The position numbers were made by a program, and so were the translations under genes. The notes under the pieces were generated by a model. It searched no databases. It was given only the letters and a program-made list of their open reading frames with translations, and was not told where the DNA came from. A DNA stretch of 57,301 nucleotides from a virus, in the IMG/VR virus record IMGVR_UViG_3300045738_002091, positions 1 through 57,301 of that record; one strand, written 5' to 3'. Positions within the stretch are counted from its first letter, which is position 1; every line of letters starts with the position of its first letter. Of the stretch, positions 45,097 through 52,765 are shown in pieces.

Positions 45097-47187
45097 ATGA
45101 CACCGCCGCTACCAGATCAACAAAGTTGGGAGCTAATCCATAAAACTGATAAATTGGTTATTGGGGCTACTTTTCCCTATTACGAAACATCTGAAGATTA
45201 CCATTATTTTGTTGAAGATCTTTTGGCATACCTAGTCGAAAATACTCCTTACGATACGAGTGTTTATACCGAAGCCCCATTCTATATAAAAATTACCATA
45301 GAAGAAGGAGTTATTATAAAGGGGCCAATTGTTATAAAAGGATTTAACTCAATGTCCACCTTCGAGATTATCAACCACGGGGAAATAAAGGGCACAGGCG
45401 GCAAGGGGGGCACGGCTTCTACTCCGTATCATCTGAGAGGTTATGCTCAGGATCTAATAAACAAGCCTCGCTTATCTCAAAAGTATTGGCATGAATTAGA
45501 TGGCCAAGATGGAGGTGATTGCATCCATACCTATCATAACCTTGTTATAACCAACTATGGAAAAATTCATGCTGGAGGCGGTGGTGGTGCTGGCGGAACG
45601 CCTGTCTACGGTTTCTATGCTTCGAACAAACAAGCGGATAATACAAGAACCTATCTTCCATTAATGGAAGCTCCCTTGGGTAATTTCGGTAATATGAATG
45701 CAAGATTTTGCGATGCCTCACCCACTTGGAATTGGCCATCTAATTCATATTATGGACCTTGGCGTTGGGACTACCACAATAAATGGCAATACGAATGGGG
45801 TGGAAGATGTAAACCGGGTTATCATTGTCCATCCAATCCCGATATTTGGAATCGTGGACTCATAGCCAAAACTCAGCCTATGTTAACGATTTGGATTTGG
45901 CCAAATACTTGTTCCTATAAAAATTCCTATGGTATTACTATTTGGTGCACTGGTCCGGTAGGGCTCGGATTCCCTTATAAGGGATTTACCGTCGTTTCTG
46001 ATGGTTGGGAACGTCGTGACTGGACTGGTTCGACTGGTTCTGTATCGAAGGGCGACCCAGACCTTGCCCTCAATCAAAAAATTTCATTCCAAATCATCCA
46101 CGGGGGAAATGGTGGCGGCGGGGCAGGATTTGATAGCTCTGCCGGATCATATGACAGACGATGGCTTGATAACGGTTATGGGGGAGGGTCTTATTCTGTA
46201 AGTAGGACCGTAATTGGAGGAGGGAAATATTTTGACGTACGCATATCCGAGCTTTACAAATTCGGATTGGCATTAGGGAAGTTTTTCGCCCTTGAGAATA
46301 TAGATCTAAGTTGGCTGAGTAAAGAAATAGATCATCCCACATGGGGAAAGATTGATTTCGATGCCAAAATAGTAAGTGGCCCAACCCTAAATACCAGCGA
46401 TACCCTTTCCATTACTAAAGAAGGGGGACTCACAAATTTTCCAACTTCGTTTGACATAACGATGCTTTGGGGATCAAGAACACTCCGTAGAAATATAAAT
46501 TGGAACACCGCTCATTTTTCCCCTCCCCCTTTCGAATGCCTTAGCATAGAAGATACACCAGTTACCCATACCGTCCCAATTTATTATGATGACTACGACA
46601 TGTCTCCACTTTTCGGTTTGTCTTCGTTATCGTATGGCTATAGAGAAATACCAGCAGCAGGTGGACGGTCTTGGCCAAAAGCTAATCCATACGGAGCAAG
46701 CGATCCATACGGAGGCTATAACGGTGAAGACTTTGTGGGAGCACATCGCGCTAACCAATATAGCTTAGCCTCTGCCGGAATCGCAGACATCGGAGGGGCT
46801 GGTTCTACTAGACAATATTCTGAAGTAGATTGGGGAGAGGGCCAAAGTAGGGTAGACGACCCAGTATGGCGACGTGATCCTAAAAAATTATGGTCCAAAG
46901 GTGGGGGTTCTGATGCAATGTCGTTTTTGGTTCATGGAATTTATAATCACGACTACTTAAAAGACTTTAAGGGTGATGGTGGCGCTGGCGGCAATATAGG
47001 CGAAGACGGAAAAAATACTGAAGTTGCTGCTTATTCAGGAACCTCGAAACTAGGGCAACCATATACGCTACCAGCCATTACCATAAAAGGGGGTAAAGGA
47101 GGACACGCAATAAAAAAGAAGGACGGGGTAACTGTTAGCATCAAAGAAGAAGGGGATATAAAAGGAAGGATTGAAGCTGGTCTTTAG
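45097..47187 (+). CDS. Glycine-rich receptor-binding-type adhesin
   Basis: This 696-residue protein has several polyglycine segments: GTGGKGGTAS at about 100, HAGGGGGAGGTPV at about 155, GGNGGGGAGF at about 333, GGAGSTR at about 570, GDGGAGGNIGEDGKN at about 627 and GGKGGHA near 670. Each follows a short [I/V]-x-[N/H]-x-G-x-I strand (INHGEIKG, ITNYGKIHAG). This is the design of phage adhesins whose tips fold as polyglycine-II bundles, as in the gp38-like adhesins of T-even-type phages and many phage fibre ends. Trp/Tyr-rich loops between them (about 200-250) would form the variable surface. Its position as the last gene after the LamG fibre fits a distal tip. Receptor-binding function is inferred. 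Confidence 0.75.
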   Translation: MTPPLPDQQSWELIHKTDKLVIGATFPYYETSEDYHYFVEDLLAYLVENTPYDTSVYTEAPFYIKITIEEGVIIKGPIVIKGFNSMSTFEIINHGEIKGTGGKGGTASTPYHLRGYAQDLINKPRLSQKYWHELDGQDGGDCIHTYHNLVITNYGKIHAGGGGGAGGTPVYGFYASNKQADNTRTYLPLMEAPLGNFGNMNARFCDASPTWNWPSNSYYGPWRWDYHNKWQYEWGGRCKPGYHCPSNPDIWNRGLIAKTQPMLTIWIWPNTCSYKNSYGITIWCTGPVGLGFPYKGFTVVSDGWERRDWTGSTGSVSKGDPDLALNQKISFQIIHGGNGGGGAGFDSSAGSYDRRWLDNGYGGGSYSVSRTVIGGGKYFDVRISELYKFGLALGKFFALENIDLSWLSKEIDHPTWGKIDFDAKIVSGPTLNTSDTLSITKEGGLTNFPTSFDITMLWGSRTLRRNINWNTAHFSPPPFECLSIEDTPVTHTVPIYYDDYDMSPLFGLSSLSYGYREIPAAGGRSWPKANPYGASDPYGGYNGEDFVGAHRANQYSLASAGIADIGGAGSTRQYSEVDWGEGQSRVDDPVWRRDPKKLWSKGGGSDAMSFLVHGIYNHDYLKDFKGDGGAGGNIGEDGKNTEVAAYSGTSKLGQPYTLPAITIKGGKGGHAIKKKDGVTVSIKEEGDIKGRIEAGL

Positions 47188-47192
47188 GGTCA

Positions 47193-47831
47193 TTAAAGTT
47201 CCAACTGATACTTTAACTGATTCCAAACTTTTAGGTTTAGCTCCAAGTCAACCAAGGCATCATGTGACTTTTCATAGTTGTGTTCCATTTGGAATTCTTT
47301 ACCCAAGGCTACTAAATTCGTTTTTATACCCTTTCTTCTTTCTCCTAGGAGTTTGTATTGATACTCAAGAAAATCTTCCCCCTCTCTATACGGAAGTTCA
47401 TATTTTATACCTTTAGCTATGGCATTGGTATCAATTATTTTATCCATTAAATGACTATAATCTTCTCCAACGTAATTATAAAAATCTTTTATTAAGTAAA
47501 TGTCAAACCCAAGAATATTGTGGCCTACTATGTAGTCTGCATTACCAAGCCAATCTTTTATAGTGGGAAAAATTTCCTCGAATGGGATTTTTCTTTTTTC
47601 GTAATCGGAGGGGCTGAAACGTGTGATTTGCGCGGCTTCTTTACTCACTTTTATTTCTCTGTCCCACCCCACATAGTAATCTTTAGCATCAATTCTCTCG
47701 CCTCCCTTGCTTTTTATCATGGCGATTTGCCAAGGAAGATTATGACACTGATTCAAACAAAGATTTTCTGTTTCACAGTCAATAAATACAAAAATTTTGT
47801 CTTCTTCGAATCTAATCAAGTGACCATCCAT
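47193..47831 (-). CDS. DnaQ-like 3'-5' exonuclease (DEDDh)
   Basis: The 212 residues start at the ATG at 47831. The AAGGAGG at 47838-47844 lies six bases upstream of this ATG, so it is preferred over the ATG at 47837. The three exonuclease motifs are complete: FIDCETE (D18, E20), GHNILGFD (D110) and HDALVDLE (H190, D195). This makes it a DEDDh-type proofreading or RNase T/DnaQ-like exonuclease. The family C polymerase core in this genome has no built-in exonuclease, so this is the obvious proofreading candidate. The gene overlaps the upstream gene by 20 bp and converges with the glycine-rich adhesin gene, 5 bp from its stop. Confidence 0.88.
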   Translation of the reverse strand: MDGHLIRFEEDKIFVFIDCETENLCLNQCHNLPWQIAMIKSKGGERIDAKDYYVGWDREIKVSKEAAQITRFSPSDYEKRKIPFEEIFPTIKDWLGNADYIVGHNILGFDIYLIKDFYNYVGEDYSHLMDKIIDTNAIAKGIKYELPYREGEDFLEYQYKLLGERRKGIKTNLVALGKEFQMEHNYEKSHDALVDLELNLKVWNQLKYQLEL

Positions 47832-48306
47832 CTTCATCCTCCTTAAATTTTATCAAATCTTTTTGAGAAACAAAATACGCATCTCCGGCGTTGTTTGGAT
47901 TCCAAAGGTACTTCTCCTGTACGGCATCTTGTCCTTTGATGTAGCCTATTATATTATACGAAGGCATTAATCCCGTTACTAAAGCGAAATTTTCTTCATA
48001 CTTTGGAGAATCGATGGGTCGGATAATTAACTTCCCATCTAACCTGTCCGTATACCTAACTTGCCATCCTCCTTCTACGTCCGGAGCATGAAATGTATTA
48101 ACGTCTCCGATCCATTTTTCTCCAATGAATTTCGAAAATGCTATTTCCGCCCCACATGCTTCTATGTCACTTGCCCAAGCATTCCCACAAGCGTAACCGT
48201 GACTATGTAGATTCTTAAGCTCTTTGAAGAGATTCGTTAAGCGTCTTTCTATAGCTGCGTGAGCGGCTTTTCTGCACTCTTCTTTTGTGAGTTGAACTGT
48301 GGTCAT
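47812..48306 (-). CDS. Conserved phage-type hypothetical protein, possible PD-(D/E)XK fold
   Basis: About 164 residues from the ATG at 48306, which forms an ATGA junction with the upstream stop. The start at 48318 is less likely. The sequence has an N-terminal helix (KEECRKAAHAAIERR), then an ACGAEIAFSKFIGEKW helix, then DVEGGWQVRYTD and a KLIIRP strand, and NIIGYIKGQ. The order helix with E, then D...QVR, then strand is compatible with a degenerate PD-(D/E)XK nuclease-like core seen in some phage proteins, but I cannot prove it. It lies between the exonuclease and the PHP-like polymerase fragment, so a DNA-metabolism role is likely. Confidence 0.7.
   Translation of the reverse strand: MTTVQLTKEECRKAAHAAIERRLTNLFKELKNLHSHGYACGNAWASDIEACGAEIAFSKFIGEKWIGDVNTFHAPDVEGGWQVRYTDRLDGKLIIRPIDSPKYEENFALVTGLMPSYNIIGYIKGQDAVQEKYLWNPNNAGDAYFVSQKDLIKFKEDEDGWSLD
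47838..47844 (-). promoter_or_regulatory. Strong ribosome binding site of the exonuclease gene
   Basis: On the minus strand this reads AAGGAGG, six bases before the ATG at 47831 and immediately adjacent to the ATG at 47837. The spacing selects 47831 as the start codon. Confidence 0.7.
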
Positions 48307-49064
48307 GACTTTCTCCAACTCTCAAAGCAAAATTCATTACTACACATGTGGTCTAAGTTTGGCTTGTTTAGTGTACTTCGGTTGTTAATACATCGAAATG
48401 TTAAATACGCTTTGAAGTCTTCTTTGTTTTTATAGTAAATACTTTTTGCATTAATAACCTTGTACTTACCCTTTGTTTGTTCCATCACTCTTTTTTTGAG
48501 AATGTAATCAAATGGTATATTGTTATCTTCAATAAAAAAAACTGGCTTACAAAAACCAAACGAAGGAATACAGGTTGAATAAAACAATGTATTTTTATGT
48601 ATGTAAGAATCATAAAACGGAACACAAAGCATCAAGTCTTTTTCGTCCCAAAAAACAGAAAGGCTTTCTAGATCAATTCTTGGCTCATAATAAAAGCCGT
48701 CCTTTGCGGCCAAGCTATATATTTTGATTAGTCTTTTGTATCCTTCTGTGTTTTTGACAAAAATTACATATTTGGATTGTTTGCTAAGTGAACCTTCGTT
48801 TTTTTCATTAAGGTCACTACAAACTGTGATCCTCAAACCAAAATTCAGTTTGATTTTTTCTTCTTCGCAATTTATATAGGCTTGTAAAAATCCGCTTACG
48901 CTATCATCGACCAAGAAAATTTCCTTAAGTTCATTGCTTTTTGCTATTTCAATAATCGATTGTGGACCGTTATTTAATACTGAATTCGGCTTTTCTAGGG
49001 TGAGGATACTCCTTCCCTTGGAATACTGGCTCTTAAATAATGGTATTGAATTTGTTTGAGACAT
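48303..49064 (-). CDS. N-terminal PHP-like part of the split DnaE polymerase
   Basis: About 253 residues from the ATG at 49064 (TAATG junction with the upstream stop). The sequence follows the N-terminal domain of DNA polymerase III alpha from start to end: an IPLFKSQYSKGRSILT start, an ELKEIFLVDDSVSGF strand where TDHG normally occurs, YVIFVKNTEGYKRLIKIYS then GFYYEPRIDLESL (a hallmark of DnaE), NNIPFDYILKKRV, and a final block with SIYYKNKEDFKAYL and CSNEFCFESW that equals the VHYLNPEDAEAH and EFYLKS region. It stops exactly where the polymerase core at 36280-38907 begins. The metal-binding His-x-His and Asp-His of active PHP domains are absent, so it is presumably structural. It would have to assemble with the core in trans. 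Confidence 0.82.
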   Translation of the reverse strand: MSQTNSIPLFKSQYSKGRSILTLEKPNSVLNNGPQSIIEIAKSNELKEIFLVDDSVSGFLQAYINCEEEKIKLNFGLRITVCSDLNEKNEGSLSKQSKYVIFVKNTEGYKRLIKIYSLAAKDGFYYEPRIDLESLSVFWDEKDLMLCVPFYDSYIHKNTLFYSTCIPSFGFCKPVFFIEDNNIPFDYILKKRVMEQTKGKYKVINAKSIYYKNKEDFKAYLTFRCINNRSTLNKPNLDHMCSNEFCFESWRKS

Positions 49065-50056
49065 TAGAAAAAGTCCAGCATATCCCCATTGTGTCTGGGG
49101 CATCCATCATAATTCATTTTTTCGACAGTCTCCCCCTTTTTGGGGGAAAATGTATTTTCGAAATCTGTTTTTAGAACATTTCCATTCTTATCTTTAAGAG
49201 CATGGTAGGAAAAATCAAACTTATATGGGCAATGCCACATGAGGGAGCCGTCTTTTTTAAGCTGACCCTTTTCTTTGGCAAAACCACACATGAGTTTGCC
49301 GCTGAATCCTTCTTTTGGTATGGGTTTATCCGCAGCAAAATTAGATTCGGCATCCTTCTCATCAAAATTGCGAATGCTTTTATAAACTTCTTCCAAATAG
49401 TATTCGAATCCTTCCAATGCGTCATCACTAAACTCAAGCCTTTGGATTGGTTTTTTGGGAAATCTAAGGAAAAGAAATTCAACAACGGGTTTAAGCTTTG
49501 GCCATGTCTTTTTAGCTACTAGGCTGTATATCATTGCTTGCACATTGCTCTCAAGATCCTCGCCTTTAAATTTTCCCTTGCTCGACTTGTAATCGCTAAT
49601 CAAAATTTCATTTTTATTTTTGAATTTGGCTATTTTATCTATAAAGCCATAAATTCTATAAGACGGACTTTCATTTGTTATGTCAAACTCAAATTCTGGA
49701 TCTAAAAGCTCGGAGCCTTCCACATAAAAATCACTACGTAGCCCAACTACAATCATTTCGTCCATTAAATCATAGTTCTCGGCATCAAAGATACCTGATT
49801 GTTTTAGGTGTTTTTTTACAAGCCTATCTATTGGTGGAGAAGCCTTAATGGTTTTCTTTTCTGAAATTATTTCCTGATGTTTTTTGTGTCTACTTTCTAG
49901 TAGAAGCTCGAATATCAAGTGGCAAATAGTTCCCCTTAATGCTCCAGAATTTGTAGTATCGGGGAGCCCAAGGCCATATTTGCACCAATATAACCAAGAG
50001 CAAGACTTAAAGGTCTTAATTCTAGAAGCTGACAAATATTTGGCTTTTTTAAGCAT
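49064..50056 (-). CDS. RecB/Cas4/AddB-like PD-(D/E)XK nuclease with probable Fe-S cluster
   Basis: This 330-residue protein has the RecB-family nuclease motifs in order: LSASRIKTF start, GTICHLIFE (H46), GFIDKI (D140), ISDYKSSKG (D155, K157) and QAMIYS (Q173). Cysteines at 19 and 25 in the N-terminus and at 257, 276 and 319 in the C-terminus (LMCGF, WHCPYKF, DGCPRH) match the split iron-sulfur cluster arrangement of AddB, Cas4 and related phage nucleases. It is likely an exonuclease or flap nuclease in recombination or end processing. The gene overlaps the primase stop by 8 bp. No helicase domain is fused. Confidence 0.85.
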   Translation of the reverse strand: MLKKAKYLSASRIKTFKSCSWLYWCKYGLGLPDTTNSGALRGTICHLIFELLLESRHKKHQEIISEKKTIKASPPIDRLVKKHLKQSGIFDAENYDLMDEMIVVGLRSDFYVEGSELLDPEFEFDITNESPSYRIYGFIDKIAKFKNKNEILISDYKSSKGKFKGEDLESNVQAMIYSLVAKKTWPKLKPVVEFLFLRFPKKPIQRLEFSDDALEGFEYYLEEVYKSIRNFDEKDAESNFAADKPIPKEGFSGKLMCGFAKEKGQLKKDGSLMWHCPYKFDFSYHALKDKNGNVLKTDFENTFSPKKGETVEKMNYDGCPRHNGDMLDFF

Positions 50057-50954
50057 TACATTTTTGTTCCCATTCTACTATCTCTTTTCCTGTCATCTCA
50101 CCGAAATCACCCTTTGATGGTAAACAAATTTTCACTTGATGGAAATCAAAATATTTTTTTAATTTGTTATTAAGCTTTTCGGCGGCTATGTTGCCAGCAC
50201 TATTTTTTTCATCATCGTTATTTAGTGCTATTGTTATTTTTTCTGGATCTAACTTTATTAAGCTGTTAAGTACCGGAATACTTATATCCAAACCAAATGT
50301 TACAAGAGTATTTTTTACATCTTGATCCCAAAGAGACAACATGTCTCCGATACTTTCAATAAGGATTACTTCTTTTTTATCTTTTACTATTTCTAAATTA
50401 GCTTGGAATGGATATTTCCAGTCAGATTTTCCTCCCATATGTTTCCATTTCGGTCTTTTGCCTGAGTCTTTTAGAATACACCTTCCGGACAAACCTATCA
50501 GTTTCGCTCGTGAATTGAATATAGGAAACACATACCTATATTTCATTCTTCCCTCCTTGGCAACTCCCCCTCCGAAAAGGTCTAAGGTATCTTTGCTAAT
50601 TCCCCTGTCCAACCAATAAGAGGGGTCATCCTTAAGTTCGTTAAGCATGTTCGCACTAAAAGTTTTAGTGGTCTTAACCTTGGGTTTGGGTTTTTGACCT
50701 TGCGAAAAAATAAGTTTTCCTTTCAGAAACTCCTTGGCTTCTTCGGGAGTTTTAAAACCCAAGGTTAACTTTACTAATTCTTCTAGTGGGCCGCTTACTC
50801 CTAATTTGTAATCAGTAAACCATCCTGTTTTTTTGCTTATCCTTAAAACAGTATTGTTATTGGAGTCACGATAAAGTGGTCTTGCCCTGTATTCTCTCCC
50901 AAAATCAAAGAGCGTATATCCTACTGATTCTAAAATTTCTCTAAGATTTTCCAT
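50049..50954 (-). CDS. DNA primase (Toprim, DnaG-like core)
   Basis: The 301 residues form a compact primase. The N-terminal 80 residues are a small domain (GWFTDYKLGVSGPLEEL) in place of the usual zinc ribbon; it has no zinc cysteines. Residues 140-190 are the RNA-polymerase-type segment (YVFPIFNSRAKLIGLSGR). The Toprim motifs follow: ILIESIGDML with the catalytic Glu200, then ITIALNNDDEKNSAGN (245-248), and a final PSKGDFGEM. It makes RNA primers for the replication fork and is translationally coupled (TAATG) to the DnaB helicase upstream. There is no helicase-binding C-terminal domain of the bacterial type, so contact with DnaB must differ. Confidence 0.9.
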   Translation of the reverse strand: MENLREILESVGYTLFDFGREYRARPLYRDSNNNTVLRISKKTGWFTDYKLGVSGPLEELVKLTLGFKTPEEAKEFLKGKLIFSQGQKPKPKVKTTKTFSANMLNELKDDPSYWLDRGISKDTLDLFGGGVAKEGRMKYRYVFPIFNSRAKLIGLSGRCILKDSGKRPKWKHMGGKSDWKYPFQANLEIVKDKKEVILIESIGDMLSLWDQDVKNTLVTFGLDISIPVLNSLIKLDPEKITIALNNDDEKNSAGNIAAEKLNNKLKKYFDFHQVKICLPSKGDFGEMTGKEIVEWEQKCNA

Positions 50955-52444
50955 TAGTGAAGCCCAAGGTTACTGTTGTCATTGACTCCATCATCAAGTT
51001 CATGCTGGGCACTTTCATGTTCTATAATATCAGCAAGCGACCCATGTTCCCTAACGACAAAATTGTCCATAGAAAAATTAAGATAATTGTTAACCCATCT
51101 TTGAGTTCCTTCTATGTTTCTTAATAAAAGGTCGTGATGCCCGGAAGCATCCCTACCTTGGAATCTGGCTTTTAGGGGAATGAATTTGTGAGTACCAAAT
51201 TGTACCCCATCAAGGGCTATTTCGTCAGGCGTCTTGCGTCTACAAATTGCAACAAAGGTAGCAAACCATTGAAGCCGATCAGATTGTGCAATAGCAGAAG
51301 AATCATCAAAAAATGATGAAGCAGTTCTATTAAAATTTTCTCCAGAACGATTTAATTGAACGGCTGTCAAGATTACGGAATTTAATTCTTCACCAATTTT
51401 TTTTAATTTGCTTACCTTCTCTCCAATCGCTTGATATTCTGCCCAATTTTTGCCCAATCCTTCGCCAGTGAGCTTGAGATAATCATAGATAATGATTGCA
51501 GGTTTTCCTCTTTTTACATTTTTGTAGTACCACCTACGGATAAAAGAAATCACCTGTTCTACTGTTTTTTCTCCTACTCTAAAATGATCCATTGTATAGC
51601 CTTTTATTTTTGGCCAAACATCTCGCACCTTTTGAATCATCTCCGCATTTTTACGCCAATTTCCGGTTTCTAAATACCAAGCGTCAACACCAGAAAGGCT
51701 TGCAAGAAGTCTCATTTGCATTTCTTTCTTGGACATTTCAGTATCTAGCATCAGAACCCTCGGCTTAGAGGGATTACTTAAGTATGTATGAAGGCCGAGA
51801 TAACTCAATAAAGTAGTCTTTCCCTGTCCCGGCCTTGCTGCAAATGCGTATAGGTTACCGGGCCTCAGACCCCCGTACAAGCGATTAAATTCCGGGAATG
51901 GGGTCTTGAACCCTGTTTCTTCTACAGGCTCGTCTCCGAGCCTTTCTGCAAATTGTTCCAAATCATCGAACAGGTCTTCTGCGTCATTGTTGAAACCATA
52001 TTTTGAAATTTCACTGTTTAAGTTGTCATCAAGTTCGGAGACAATATCGTCAAATGTTCTTTCGTTTGGTGTCTCAAGGTTCCTAATTCCTTTCCGAAGA
52101 ACTTCCTTAAGGTCTCTGCGTAGCCTAATCTCATGCAAGTCGTGCGCGTTATCTATTGTGCCTTGTTCTGTAATTTCGGTGAAGGTTAGGTCGTCAATGT
52201 ATTCGAAAATATCAATATCATCCTTGAAGGAAATACCAAGATTTTTAATCTTATTCGCAAGAACTACCTTGTCTACTTTCTGCCCCTCCTGAAGACACGC
52301 TTTGATGACCATGTAAATGGTACTATGAACGTCATTGAAAAAATGTTGGTCTGTTAAAAATACGTCTAAATCAGGAAAAATACTTTGATAGTTTATCAAA
52401 CCCCCTAGAACCCGCTTCTCTGTCTGAATGGAATATATCTGCAT
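50954..52444 (-). CDS. dnaB: Replicative DNA helicase DnaB
   Basis: This 496-residue protein is close to the usual DnaB length. The N-terminal domain (about 1-110: EKRVLGGLINYQSIF, HFFNDVHSTIY) and linker precede the RecA-like motor with Walker A ARPGQGKTTL at 203-212, a LDTEMSKKEMQMRLLA segment, Walker B IIIYDYLKL near 320, and the EYQAIGEKVSKLKKI and TAVQLNRSG motifs. It unwinds the fork as a hexamer. AAGGAG lies only three bases from the ATG at 52444. A promoter-like TTGACT/TTATGT pair lies in the preceding 50-bp gap, so dnaB may head its own transcript with primase, nuclease and polymerase fragment behind it. Confidence 0.94.
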   Translation of the reverse strand: MQIYSIQTEKRVLGGLINYQSIFPDLDVFLTDQHFFNDVHSTIYMVIKACLQEGQKVDKVVLANKIKNLGISFKDDIDIFEYIDDLTFTEITEQGTIDNAHDLHEIRLRRDLKEVLRKGIRNLETPNERTFDDIVSELDDNLNSEISKYGFNNDAEDLFDDLEQFAERLGDEPVEETGFKTPFPEFNRLYGGLRPGNLYAFAARPGQGKTTLLSYLGLHTYLSNPSKPRVLMLDTEMSKKEMQMRLLASLSGVDAWYLETGNWRKNAEMIQKVRDVWPKIKGYTMDHFRVGEKTVEQVISFIRRWYYKNVKRGKPAIIIYDYLKLTGEGLGKNWAEYQAIGEKVSKLKKIGEELNSVILTAVQLNRSGENFNRTASSFFDDSSAIAQSDRLQWFATFVAICRRKTPDEIALDGVQFGTHKFIPLKARFQGRDASGHHDLLLRNIEGTQRWVNNYLNFSMDNFVVREHGSLADIIEHESAQHELDDGVNDNSNLGLH

Positions 52445-52465
52445 AGTCTCCTTCGAGGAAGGGAA

Positions 52466-52493
52466 ACATAACCCGACGAAAAGATCAAGTCAA
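52466..52493 (-). promoter_or_regulatory. Candidate sigma-70-like promoter for dnaB
   Basis: On the minus strand TTGACT (52488-52493) and TTATGT (52466-52471) are 16 bp apart. The start of transcription would fall near 52459, with a 15-base leader holding AAGGAG before dnaB. A near copy with the same spacing precedes the polymerase-core operon at 39109-39136. Inferred from sequence only. Confidence 0.45.
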
Positions 52494-52494
52494 G

Positions 52495-52749
52495 TTAAAC
52501 CTCTTCCCCGTCTTCAGGAGTATCGGGATTGGTCATTTGCTCTACGGAACATTCAATATTTATGGCTTCTAGGGCTTTACTCCAGTTTGAAATGTGCATT
52601 TGCATTGCCATTGCTTGCATAGAAGAATCTGCGCTACTGAAAACCAATGGATGTCCTTCTATATCAAAAGTAAAAAGAACATACCCCCCATTGGAGCATT
52701 CGTCGATTTGATTTAGTACTTGTTCTGGGAACTTAAATTTTTTATCCAC
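52495..52749 (-). CDS. Small hypothetical protein between Vsr-like nuclease and dnaB
   Basis: This 84-residue protein is taken from a GTG at 52749. The only other in-frame start is a TTG at 52785, which would lie inside the preceding gene. The GTG is preferred because an AGTGTAAAT element sits at the same distance before it as before the ATGs at 11087 and 39163. The protein is a small alpha/beta domain (GGYVLFTFDIEGHPLVF, then a Met/Ala-rich helix DSSMQAMAMQMHISNW) with an acidic end (PDTPEDGEEV). No family is recognised. Its place among replication genes suggests an accessory role. Confidence 0.6.
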   Translation of the reverse strand: MDKKFKFPEQVLNQIDECSNGGYVLFTFDIEGHPLVFSSADSSMQAMAMQMHISNWSKALEAINIECSVEQMTNPDTPEDGEEV

Positions 52750-52755
52750 AATAAT

Positions 52756-52764
52756 ATTTACACT
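52756..52764 (-). promoter_or_regulatory. AGTGTAAAT element before the 84-residue protein
   Basis: AGTGTAAAT on the minus strand lies in the 16-bp gap between the tandem stops (TGA TAG) of the nuclease gene and the GTG at 52749; GTGTAAATATTATT ends immediately before the GTG. The spacing equals that at the two plus-strand island starts. Confidence 0.4.
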
Positions 52765-52765
52765 A

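Noticed and set aside
45097-47187. Diversity-generating retroelement acting on a receptor-binding gene
   Set aside because: No reverse transcriptase gene and no template repeat of the target 3' end were seen in this window.
36280-49064. Split intein explaining the divided DnaE
   Set aside because: Neither the end of the PHP-like fragment nor the start of the core shows intein splicing motifs or an extra domain; each fragment ends or begins in DnaE sequence.
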